The notes beneath the pieces are model-generated. The model saw nothing but the letters and a program-made list of their open reading frames with translations. It was not told where the DNA came from and made no database searches. Made by a program: the position numbers and the translations under genes. Positions 31,091-41,123 of a DNA stretch of 47,568 bases are shown in pieces. The stretch's first letter is position 1. Each line of letters opens with the position of its first letter. Source of the DNA: Spirogloea muscicola (taxonomy: Eukaryota > Streptophyta > Zygnematophyceae > Spirogloeales > Spirogloeaceae); contig WELB01000178.1 of the NCBI GenBank assembly GCA_009602725.1, forward strand, positions 128,451 to 176,018, read 5' to 3'.

Positions 31091-34000
31091 TCAGAGGCTG
31101 ATGTGAATCGCTACATTTTCCGTGAAGATGGACTTTGCCTGTCAGTCAATGCCGCACAATGATGTCAGCTCCGGGAGGTGTTTTTGGTCACTTACATCAG
31201 ATTATGAATCCTTTGACCAGATGGGAGGCAATACAGTCTGCGTTTTTCACCTGCTTTGCTGTGACGCCTATTTTCTTTAGATCGCGAAGCTGCACAAAGT
31301 GTCATACATGTGAGATACTACCCCCACATTGAGTGCCTGACAGACATTTCCAGGAATTCAATGAGCTGGTCGCACTTGGCAGGCACGATTTAAGATATAC
31401 AATGACAGAACAGCAGGCATGAGGGGAGGTGTACACAGAGCCTCACCTCCTGAAAAGGATGAACCTCCTCCATTCGCATGGCCAAAATGTATTCAGCACG
31501 CTTGGGGCCAATGCCCTGCATTACATTACGTGTGTCCTCTGTTTCAGACGCCCTGCAGTGCAAGGAACTCACATGCAGTCGTGCGCTCATGACGGCACAA
31601 GCATCATTCTCCTCTGGGCAAGTATGGCCAGCGTGGCATCTACATCCCTGTCTAGTCTAGCTAGTCAAACGGATGTGGGTCAGAGATGAGCTGGACAAAA
31701 AGGGACAATCTTCCTGCCATACTCCTTACCTTCAAGGCAAGAAGCTGACCTCTGCACGTCAAGGAGGAGCCAGCAAGTACAGACAAAGAGTTGGCGCTCT
31801 CAGTCAGTAAGCTAACAACCTCTATCAGCTGATGACTTGCTTGATCATGCTCTGTCAAACCATGTATGCTTTGAAATGCTGCCTGCTAAGGTGCAAGCTC
31901 ACCCATCTCAGTATCAGCATTGCCATCGTGTCAGGTGAAAATTTTGTAAAGAGATGGTGTATGTACCTGTCAGCATTGTTCAGGAGGTGCAGGTACTCCT
32001 TCTCAAGCTTCCCCTGTTCATGTGCACTAGCAAAGAAAAGCTTAGTATTCTCGCCTCACCACTTATTGACATCGAGGTAGTAATTTCACTGTCTACTGAG
32101 ATGAAAAGAACCAAGTGGTGATAAATGTAGCATTTCGTCTTCAGGGTGTAGGGCTTGCATTCACCTTGGCAGCTCGATTTGCGTTAGCAAAGGCCTCCAG
32201 AGGAGTCCAGCCTCCCTCACAATGATCACGACCGGGAGTGCATACTGCTGCATTGTTTGCAGACAGTGGAGAAAGTGCCAACCTAACTTTTCCCGCACTT
32301 GGAGGAGGGGTGCAAATCCCGTCCACTCTTTTAGCCCACAAAGCCCCTTCCCTGTGGTTGCCTGGCTCCATGACCCCTTCCTCCAAACCCCCAACATCGG
32401 GGCAATCATTGCCAATGCCGCAAATCTTGATCTCAGTGAACAATGGCAATGGAAGCTCTGCGCACTGTACACTGGAGGGCAGGTCTGCTGGCTCTGCCAG
32501 CAGATTGCTTCCAGTATTCAGGCCTCTGCCGTCACGCTCGTGCCTTTGCGGTTGGTCTCTCTCTTCCCAAAGGCGCCTTCCAAGCTGGACAAAATATTGC
32601 CGAATCAGTATTAGCATGCTTACGGAATGCATTCAATTTCTCATATACAAGGCCACTAATTTTGATTATTTGCCTTCCTGGTCCTTCTGTAGGTGTGTGC
32701 ACTCACAGAGCTAATAATGACTTTCCTGGGCATACCTTGCGAGGAGCCTCAGTTGCTGGAGCCCTTGGTATTTTCGAGCATGGGCTGCATTCAGAAAAGT
32801 GAAATGCGGTCGTAAGATGAGAATTTCTGCATTGCAAAGATGATATGGCATGTACAAGGCAGGTGCTTGCACAGGCGGAGCTTCACCTTCTGATGGGACT
32901 GCGGAAAAGGGAAGCTGGAGACATCACAATCTGAGAAGCTCGTTGAGTTGCACATAAGGGCTTCCCTGACTGTCTATGGCGCCCTGTGGTTTCCTGCCAC
33001 GCTTTTAGCCTTGCTGCCATGTCGACAGATCTGCATCCAATGGGAAAAGGAATGCCTCAATACCTCCAGATCAACCACTTGATAATTAATGCTAAGACGT
33101 GTTATCAGCAAAGCATCAACGACATCCAGTCAGGTGAATTGTACCTGCTCAGACCCTGGTTGCTATCTCCATCTTCCAAGTGCACTATGTGCTGATTGTG
33201 CACCTGGCGCGATCTGATGGCTAGATTCAGTGTGTGCGCTGCTTCTTGGTAGTTGCCAGGGTTCTGTCAGCAAGAGAGGCAAACGCATCAGTCCACAACT
33301 ACAATGTGCACAGTGTCAACTGAATGAGTAGAAGCACACAAAGGCCCACAAGGAGCACAGAGCACAGAGCACGCAGTTGTGCATGATGCAGACTGAAAAT
33401 TTATTCCTGCAGTCGCCTTGTGGAGCAGCAGCGGAGGTGCTATACCAGGCAGGCTATCATCAGAGCACGGCTGCTGCCCCCTAGAGAGTCCTGGAGAAGG
33501 CGGGTGAGCTTGGAGTCCCTGTAGGGTACATGTTGGTCATTCGTGTTCAGTGCATGGATGACTTTGGATAGCGCAAATAGCGACTGATTGATGCCACTAC
33601 TCTCTGCCATGCGCAGGCCGTCATTGCCTGTCCTCCTGTTGTCCTCATTGCCTGCAACATCGGCCACAAGGGAGAGCTTGAATGTCAGGCTTTTACGAAA
33701 GCAGAAGCCTCGAAGGAGCGAGGAAAGGTACCTCTCTGCACAGAATGCTCATGAAATTTGTGCAGAAGATGTATGGGACGTGTGGTTCTAGGCATACACA
33801 CCTGCAAGGTCAATCAAGTGCAGCTTCCCCAGCAGCTTGCAGCCCGACCTCATATTGATCCTTGTCAAGGAGATCAGCAGGACCGCATGACTGCGACTGG
33901 ATGTGTCATTCAGGCTGGTGGCACCTGTGTGTCTCCTGTCACAACCACTGGCAAAGACGAGCCGAAACTCCTCTAGGGACTGGATGTGGACCTGGGACAA

Positions 34001-35106
34001 CCAGGACGAGACAAGGCTGGGTTTGAGCAGTCTACTGACGTACGTGAAGCCCCTATGCATGAGCAGGGGTGTCACATCCTGCTTGACTTGTGAGACCGCG
34101 AGCCACCGGGCTCACTATCTTGACAAACGAATGCTGGTTGACATCCAGCCTCATGATGTGCCGCAGATGCGAGAAGCAATGGCTGACTTGAGCAAGCTCT
34201 GGTATGTTGATCTGGCCGTTCCCATCGTCCAACACCGCAAGTTCAGCCTTGGGCTGCAAGAGGTCGTAGCACCGTTCTTTGTAGACCTCCATGTATGACA
34301 CTGTCACAGTACAGTGCTCGCCAAGCTGCGCTGCCTTCGCAAGGAGCCTTTCCATGGCCAGGAGCATAATCCCCGGCTCTTCTTCAGTACCCTGCAATCA
34401 ACGATAGACTCGTTGTCCCGTCACACCCTGGCCTGCCAGCTGCTTCTTGAGATCTGAAAGCACCTTGATAGATAGTGCCATTGCTCGGGCTCGCCATGCT
34501 TCGCGGCGCCGGCAGTAGCTGACCTGCATGGCATGGGTCTTGCCACTGCCAGTGGCCCCATAGGCGAACACGGTGGCATTGAGGCCACATGCAAGGCCCT
34601 CCAGGAGTGGCTCCACCTCGGCAGTGAAGATCCCGCTGGCACGGGTCGCCGCATCATAGCAAGCGTCCAGGGCGTAGAAGGTGTTGTTGCGGCTGCGGAA
34701 ACAACGAAGTGCAGAGCGCCGCCGCCTCCGGTGCCCGTCAGTGCATGTATGCAGCTGTGAGCGCTGCCACTGCCACAGCGAGCAATCTAGCAGTGGCACC
34801 GAGCAGCCGAAGCAGGATCGGGAACGGGCTCACGGCGGGTTTGGCAGGGAAGGCAAACCTGCTGAAGCCGTCGTGCAGGGTGAGCGTGTCGTGGAGGCCG
34901 TCGGGGCTCCTGGCGGCGGTGACGCAGGGGCGGGCGGCGGCGCGCTCGGCAGGCAGGAAGGGGCGCAGGCGCGAGACGACGCGGACGCGCGAGGAGCCGT
35001 GGGAGGGGACGCGCGCGGGCGGGCCGAGGCAGGGCCGGCGGCGGGGGGGCCCGGGCTTGCGGGGCGGGGTGTGTGGCGCTGCGGGGGTGATTCGGAGCGG
35101 CCCCAA
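31091..35106 (-). CDS. KIF22: Kinesin-10 (KIF22/Kid-like) with C-terminal helix-hairpin-helix
   Basis: A chromosome-associated spindle motor. Exons by phase: 34859 to about 35106, 34524-34692, 34188-34391, 33802-33991, 33446-33651, 33145-33263, 32887-33030, 32736-32784, 32165-32584, 31967-32013, 31730-31835, possibly 31671-31690, 31447-31552, 31251-31289 and 31091-31138, about 700 residues. The motor shows [11 protein letters not shown], the P-loop [14 protein letters not shown], switch [10 protein letters not shown], switch II LIDLAGNE (usual S replaced by N, across an intron), then [12 protein letters not shown] and [26 protein letters not shown] and the SRSHAVLL context are typical of kinesin-10. 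The tail has a short coiled coil and then [14 protein letters not shown] plus [13 protein letters not shown], matching the paired helix-hairpin-helix that lets KIF22 bind DNA. The first-exon frame lacks an ATG (stop just upstream), so the start is unresolved. Confidence 0.9.
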
Positions 35107-35207
35107 CGGTTACTGCCCGAGCCCGCGGGCACCCCCGCTGCGCTGCCGCTTCCTCGTTGCTGGCGGTGCGCCCCGCTACCGCCAACTACTTGCAGGTCGT
35201 TAAAGAG

Positions 35208-35310
35208 AAAGTGCTCGGCCATTGAGGATAGGGGCTGGAAAAGCCAGCCCAAAAAAGGATCAACACAGTCCCAGAAGGGGGCCAGAGGAAGCGCTAAGAA
35301 AAACAAGCAC
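35208..35310 (-). mobile_element. LINE B 3' tail, minus
   Basis: AGAAAGTGCTCGGCCATTGAGG, then GGGGCTGGAAAAGCCAGCCC (hairpin at 35230-35249), then a diverged CAGTCCCAGAAGGGGGCCAG. It lies just upstream of the kinesin 5' end and is only the UTR. Confidence 0.8.
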
Positions 35311-35323
35311 ACACGGAATCAAA

Positions 35324-35340
35324 GGCGAGCACTTTCTTCT
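35324..35340 (+). mobile_element. 17-base LINE 3'-terminus insertion, TSD TCAAA
   Basis: GGCGAGCACTTTCTTCT stands alone between TCAAA at 35319-35323 and TCAAA at 35341-35345. It equals the last 17 bases of the B 3' UTR. Confidence 0.7.
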
Positions 35341-35344
35341 TCAA

Positions 35345-35410
35345 ATGATCAATGTATTGGCTTAAATTGGCCTCCCTTTCAATTCATGCGCCCCGCGCGC
35401 CTTCTCTCTC
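35345..35410 (-). repeat. Dispersed repeat E copy, reverse
   Basis: ATCAATGTATTGGCTTAAATTGG, then CCTCCCTTTCAATTCATGCGC and CCCGCGCGCC. This is the reverse complement of the copies at 20455 and 36450. Confidence 0.7.
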
Positions 35411-35422
35411 TTCTTCAAAAAG

Positions 35423-35790
35423 AAGCGCGGCCAGATTGACTGGTGGCTGGGAAAGGCCAGCCCAAAGGAGTGGACAAGGTCTGAATCCTCAATGGGCGAG
35501 CCCTTTCTTCTTTCTTCTGAGGGAGCTCAGTGACCCCTGCTAAGCAGCCTCAGATCAGAGGTCAAACCCCCCCCCCCCCGCCTCCCTCGCGCCCGCCCAA
35601 GTCAAGATAGAAGAAGGTGCTCGCCCATTGAGAAGAGGGGCTGGCAAAGCCAACCCAAAAAGACAAGATAGGGGCTCAATGGGCGAGCACCTTCTTCTCC
35701 CAGACTGAGAGAAGAAAGTGCTCGCCCATAACGAAGAGAAACCGGCAAAGCCAGCCCAAAAAGAATGGACAAGGTCCAAAGCCAAAGAAC
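35423..35790. mobile_element. Cluster of LINE 3' tails (A, C types), both orientations
   Basis: A type A tail (minus) at 35428-35485 (GCGGCCAGATTGACTGGTGG). Type C tails at 35605-35665 (minus, hairpin GGGGCTGGCAAAGCCAACCC), 35666-35698 (plus, a bare end) and 35709-35790 (minus). A C homopolymer-like tract is at 35568-35579. All are UTR-only pieces. Confidence 0.7.
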
Positions 35791-35914
35791 GAGGAGCCGG
35801 AAATAGACTACACTACAAAAACACAAGACAATGCAGAGGGAAGCTCAGTATCCGCGAGTGAGCAACATCAGGTCTGAGTAGCTCGCTGCAAGAGAGAGAG
35901 AAGGCGAGCGGAGC

Positions 35915-35985
35915 GCATGAAGTACAAGCGTGGCCATTTTAAGCCAATACATTACTATTCAGGCACAGTCAGGCAGGATAAACCA
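35915..35985 (+). repeat. Dispersed repeat E copy
   Basis: GCGAGCGGAGCGCATGAAGT, then GTGGCCATTTTAAGCCAATAC and ATTCAGGCACAG. It lies next to a subfamily D LINE tail. Confidence 0.65.
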
Positions 35986-35999
35986 AGGCTACATATGAC

Positions 36000-36340
36000 G
36001 GAGCCCTATGCTAAGGTGCCTAAGGTAACAGGGTGACATTAATACCCACAGGTGAGCACATGCCAATCCGACAAGCTAAATTGGGGAGCCGGATCGCCCC
36101 CACGGAAGCCGGTGGCCTGACTTAGAGCGCGCCCTGCACGCTGATGAAGAGCCAGAGCTTGCGAGCGCTGCAAACCAAGCGAAAGTGGCACTCTATAGTA
36201 TGCAACTAATGCCTGCGGAATGCTGGTGTGGCCCAAGCTGCCTTCCGACTTCGACAACTAGCGGCAATCAGCCGGGCCAGGTGCTGGATGAGGAAGGACC
36301 ATTTCAATTCGTAGTCTCCGTAGATATCCTGGCACACGGA
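36000..36340 (-). mobile_element. LINE subfamily D 3' fragment, frameshifted
   Basis: Minus: DIYGDYELKWSFLIQHLARL in one frame, then SIPQALVAYYRVPLSLGLQR, then LALHQRAGRALSQATGFRGG and LSDWHVLTCGY with a stop at 36039 in another. This parallels the C-terminus of A and B copies but is clearly more diverged. The UTR with CCTTAGGCACCTTAG follows. Confidence 0.75.
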
Positions 36341-36449
36341 TAAAAGTGGTCTTCGTATGGGTGTCCTTGTAGTGTCGCTCCTTCTTGCGCTCCGCGCTGG
36401 ACGTGGCCCAGCCAGACACAGTTGACGTGGGTGCTCCAGCCTTGTATGC

Positions 36450-36530
36450 GTCAATGAGAGAAGGCGCGCAGTGCGCTTGAAACTGAAGCGAGGCCAATTC
36501 AAGCCAAAACATTGTTCAGGCAGAAAATGC
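36450..36530 (+). repeat. Dispersed repeat E copy
   Basis: AGAGAAGGCGCGCAGTGCGC, then TTGAAACTGAAGCGAGGCCA, ATTCAAGCCAAAACATTG and TTCAGGCAGA. Confidence 0.65.
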
Positions 36531-36654
36531 AGAAAGTGCAGTGAGGAAGAAGGAAGGAAGCTCGTCCAAATTAAGCTAGCGCAGGGAAGACCTGGGCAAA
36601 CAACCCGACAGCGTTGAAGCCGAGCAGCTCCCCTTGGGAGAGAGTGGCTCTCCC

Positions 36655-37170
36655 AAAGGAAGAAAGGGCTCGCCCATTGAGAAGAGGGCTGGCAAAGCCA
36701 GCCCAAAAAGAATGGACACTGTCCAAAGCCAAAGCAAGAGGTGCCGAAAAAGGACTACACTACCAAATACGACAACGCACTGGGAAGGGGGCAAGGGCTG
36801 TCAAAAGCCAGCCCGAAAAGGTTTGACAAGCTTCGAAGAGCCGAAAGGCGCCTAAAACACACAGCTACGCACGATCAGCGGAAAGAAAGCGCGGCCAGAT
36901 TGACTGGTGGCTGGGAAAGGCCAGCCCAAAGGAATGGACAAGGTCTGAAGGAGCCGGAGTGCGAAGGACTAGGATGAAGACATCAGCCAGGGAACGCTCA
37001 GTGACCTCTAGTCAGGAGATGCAAGCGGAGGGGAGCTTAGTAATACCGAGTTAGCAGCAGCAAGTCGGAGTAACTTGCAGCTGGAGAAGAGGCACGTCGA
37101 CGAGACCGTACAGCTCTTCCAATATAAGGGGGCTGTACATAGCCAGCCCAAAAGAAGGGACGAGGTTCGA
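36655..37170 (-). mobile_element. Series of LINE 3' tails (C, A and diverged)
   Basis: Type C tail at 36655-36740 (CTCGCCCATTGAGAAGAGGG, then CTGGCAAAGCCAGCCC). A diverged hairpin is at about 36800-36840. A full A tail with the last codons of the coding frame is at 36885-37030. A further diverged tail is at about 37125-37170. All are minus and all lack the body of the element. Confidence 0.7.
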
Positions 37171-37509
37171 AGGGCTGAAAGGCACCGAAATCTCACAGCT
37201 ATGCAAAAGATTACAGCGGATGGGAGCTAAAGTACACCGCATTGTAAGTACCACGAAGGATGGTCGCTTAGCACCTTCCTGCCCTTTGGACCTTGTCCAT
37301 TTCTCTATGGGCTGGCTTTTCACAGCCTTCGCCCCCTTTACTCTGGAAGAGCTTACTTCTCAGTTCCCCTACTTAGCAGTTTCCCCTACTGAGCAGCAGC
37401 AAGTCAGAAGCTGCAACGGGCCAGGCCACAGAAGAATGACCAAGTAGATGGGGGCTCCAGTGCTCTCTCTTTCTTTCTGCAAACACTCAGCCGGCTTCGA
37501 TACTCAGCC

Positions 37510-37590
37510 ATTGCCCCGTTACCAGGCCTTTGTAAGGCACATAATGGCCTCCCTTCCACTTCATGCGCACTGCGCGCCTTTCGTCTTACC
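37510..37590 (-). repeat. Dispersed repeat E copy, reverse
   Basis: ATAATGGCCTCCCTTCCACT, then TCATGCGCACTGCGCGCC. It has the same order as 35345-35410. Confidence 0.6.
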
Positions 37591-37789
37591 AACAGCCACT
37601 TGTCCTGATCAGATGCGCACTCGCATGGCCAGAGCCAGAGCAAGAGGCATCGTGTATTAGAGAGAAATGTAGGCCAAATGGCCAGGTACAAAGGCAAGCA
37701 CATCTAAAAATCTACATAACCTACAGCAGATTGACCCGCTCAATAACCACGGGTCAAAACATGAAGGTCACTAATCGATGCATGAATAC

Positions 37790-37860
37790 TAGATGCCAGG
37801 AACGGAAGCCTTTCTGCCACCAACTAGAGCTCGCCCAGCTTTCTGGTGCAAGGCACTAGC
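37790..37860 (-). mobile_element. Short LINE coding-end fragment
   Basis: The minus frame reads ACLQRAQASALHQKAGRALV. It matches the QRS..ALHxRAGRAL segment shared by all LINE copies here. The fragment is too short to subtype and lies just upstream of the methyltransferase gene. Confidence 0.55.
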
Positions 37861-37910
37861 CTGAGCACGCTGCAAACAGGCCGAAACTCGTCGTCGCAAG
37901 AGCGACAGAT

Positions 37911-40764
37911 ATGCAGCTGGCAACGGATGCGGAGACCGCGGCGGCGCCCCAGCCACCACGCCCGCGCCCAGTCCCGGCCACCATGAGCGCCACCCGCCGC
38001 GACGCGGCCTCCGACGACGACGACGGGGCCGGCGGCGGCGGCGGCGGNTCCGACGACGACGACGGCGGCGGCGGCGGCGGCGAGCTCCTGCCCAGCTGGG
38101 CGCCGGCGGCCATCTCCACGGGGCCCGGCAAGGCCCGGCCCTCCAGGCTGCAGGTGAGCCGGTTGCCGAGACGGCTCGCTCGGCAGGCCCACCCACCAGC
38201 TGCCGCTGCCGCCGCCGCCGCCGCCTCACTCGGCGGTGTCGGCCCTGCAGAGGCCGGAGGCCGCCAGGCACAGCCCCCGCTTCCGCCGCAGGCTCTCAGG
38301 CCGCTACCCCTCGGCGTTGCCTCACACAGGTCACACCCTGTCCCGAGCTCGTCGAGCCAGGCCCGAGTTCCAAGCCCAGGCCCGAGGGCTTGCCTGCCGT
38401 CAGCCGCCGGTTGGGCTGTCACCTTCCTCTCAGCTGGCCGCTTGAGCACACGCTGCCAAGTGCTGGTGGACCCAGTGTACCTACTTCATCTGACGCCCCT
38501 CCTGCTTGGTGCTGCCCAGCTCTCAGCACTTTGGACCTGATTCTGCTCGCCACCGTCCTGCTGCTGCTGTCCGAGCTCCAGAAGAAAGGCCCTCCCCGCT
38601 GTCAGCTGCATGAGCAGGACAAAGTGTCCTACGGGTCAGCAGATACTTCCAGCAGTCCACCTAGACACAGTGCGCAATGGGGGCCTAGTAGCACTTGAAG
38701 TGGGTGCTAAGTATCTACAACAGGATTTCACGCTCTGAATCTCGATGCTGCACACAGGCAAGAAATGGATCATGGTGCAGCAACTAAATCTTGGGTGTCT
38801 GAGAATGACCAGCACAGCAGTCAAGTGTATTGCATTGCCATGGCATTTCAGAGGCCCACTTTACTGGAGTTCAGGTTGCAAAGACTAGGCCATACAGTAA
38901 TTGCTCTTATCTGGCTGCAGAGATGCTTTGCTCCACTGCCAGAGTCAGCAAGCAGCTAGGAAGAAGCGCGCAAGGTAGGCACCTCTGGGGGCCAGTAGTC
39001 ACTGCATGCCGTTTCGGATTGCTGCGAGTATGCTGTGCACCAGAAGCTGCTTGTACCCTATTGTCAGTTGCCTCTCAGAATGACTTGGAGCAGCTTGATT
39101 GATTATAGCATCCTTTCCTACAGGGGACGGACATGGGCTGCCTGGGACACGTGCTCAGCTAGGTATCACGTCTTTTTTGACCTCACCTATTTCGTGTTGA
39201 TGCATTTCTAGGCAGGGGTCATGTAGGTCGCAACACAACAGGCTGATGTTGACCCAATCTTGATCTTGTCTGTTCAGTGTTGCAGACCTAGATGCCTACT
39301 TCTCGTATGAAGCCGGGGGCACTTGTCCCAATGATCGGAAGTTGGTCCAGAAGCTTATGTAAGCCGGAGATCCAAAACTGCTTGATCGCCATTAAAAGCC
39401 CTTCTGACCATCTGGCAGTGTTTTTGCGTGCCTCGCTATGTCTTTGTTGCTTCTCTACTAGCTTCTCTTCACTTGCTGAGTAAGCATTTAATACTGGCTG
39501 CTGAGCAAGACGTTGCTTGACAATATGTGGCTGTGGAGGTTGGTGACTCCAGCTTCAAGAAGGACTGCTTTGAGCTTCAGAAGCGGCGATGTTTGGCTCG
39601 TGTGCCTGAGGCTTATGTGGAGCCCTTGCCTCTGCCAGAATCACAGTGGACTCTTCCTGATGACAAGAACGTTCACTGGGCTGATTATGACTGCGATAGC
39701 TTCCAGTGCCTGGTTGACCGGAAGCGAGGCGATTGTCTCTCCTGTTTCAATCTCACACAGGTCAAGGCACCTCATGACTACAATCGTCATTCGGCTTAGA
39801 GCAGATCAGGCTTTTCAGTGGTCTTGTTTTTGACAGTGTTGACCTTGCAAAATTTGTGGCAATGCAGCTGCCTGCTCAATCTGTGCCGATTGAGCAGGAT
39901 TGTTGATGAAATGCGTCAATGGTCCTATTGTGATGACGCCATGTGTCAAGCAGGAGCTCAAAGACAGGTGGGAGGGCGGTTTTGTCAATGAGCAATTCAC
40001 AATGAAGCAGGTGCTGCAGCATAAACCACATGGCATCAGGATAGGGCTTGATGTGGGAGGCGGGACTGGCACATTTGCAGCCAATATGCGTGAGCGCAGC
40101 ATCACAATTGTGACGACAGGGATGAACTCAGGTATGCACCATGTCTGTAGGATAGTGCTCACACTCTGTTGAGGCAGGGGCTCCTGATATCATGCCTTTA
40201 TTTTGCACTAATCAGCCAGCGTGCCTATTTGAGGAGCACTTTTCATGCTATCTTTGCAGCAAATCTTATTAATGTCGATATCAGCAATAGCTGTCCAGTG
40301 CAGCTCCCAACATGCTGGAAGTTGGCTTAGGCCCTATGCTGTATGCTAGGTTGCAAACAACTGGAGCCAACTGATGTAGGCACTTGTTGTCAGGTGCTCC
40401 CTTCTTGGAGACAATAGCACTGAGGGGGCTTCCTGCCCTCCACCTGCCTCACAAACAGCGACTGCCCTTCTTTGATGGCACCCTTGATCTGATTCATCAA
40501 ATGCACAGTGTGCATGAACTACCCCAACCCGAACTCAAACTTCTCCTGCTAGATTGGGATCGAGTTCTTCGACCTGGGGGTCTCCTGTGGGTAGACAACT
40601 ATTACAAGTCAAAGCAAGAGATGCCATCATTCTTGGCAGTCTTTGAGATGCTCAGCTATGTGAAGCTAGAGTGGAGGGTGTTTGACAAGACCTCAGCAAC
40701 GTTTGCTGCTGAGGAGCAATACTTCTCGGCTGTCCTTGAAAAACCTCATAAACAAAAATCCTGA
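37911..40764 (+). CDS. Membrane-anchored SAM-dependent methyltransferase (plant-type family)
   Basis: Exons by phase: 37911-38153, 38251-38329, 38520-38600, 39286-39358, 39553-39760, 39954-40131 and 40394-40764, giving 410 residues. The N-terminus is low-complexity and acidic (runs of D and G; an N at 38048). A single hydrophobic anchor follows at about residues 113-128 (LDLILLATVLLLLSEL), suggesting type II topology. The conserved body reads FSYEAGGTCPNDRKLVQKL, then FELQKRRCLARVP, WTLPDDKNVHWADYDCDSFQ and CLSCFNLTQ. The SAM-binding motif I is IRIGLDVGGGTGTFAANMRE (about 257-276), followed by QRLPFFDGTLDLIH and LDWDRVLRPGGLLWVDNYY. This layout matches a plant family of putative methyltransferases with a Cys-rich segment before the fold. 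The substrate is unknown. A second ATG at 37983 has a better context (ccaccATGa) and could be the start. Confidence 0.85.
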
Positions 40765-41123
40765 CTGCTCAGAGCTGGCAAATGCAGGTTGCATATGGCC
40801 TTCAGATAGCATGTAGAAACAATGTTGGAAATATGCAAGATAGATAAATCTAGGTTGCTGGATTAAGAGTTCCATTGCCATGGTTACCGCAGATGACAAT
40901 TGACAGCAATAATGCATCACTTCATGGAAAAGTGAGCAATGCAAACAATCAAGAACACAAATTCGACAAAATGACCAATTCGGCACAGTAATGCAATGTA
41001 CTTGGCAGCATATATGTTGTCGCAGTACCCAGTATGCCAACAGTCTCGAGATTGTCGGATAAGCTTGTGGTTGCTAGAGCAACTTCAAAATTTCACCACC
41101 AAATATGCGTTACATTTGTGCTT
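40765..41123. other. Convergent 3' region between methyltransferase and PsbP-domain genes
   Basis: 359 AT-richer bases with both 3' UTRs. No feature was recognised. Confidence 0.5.
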
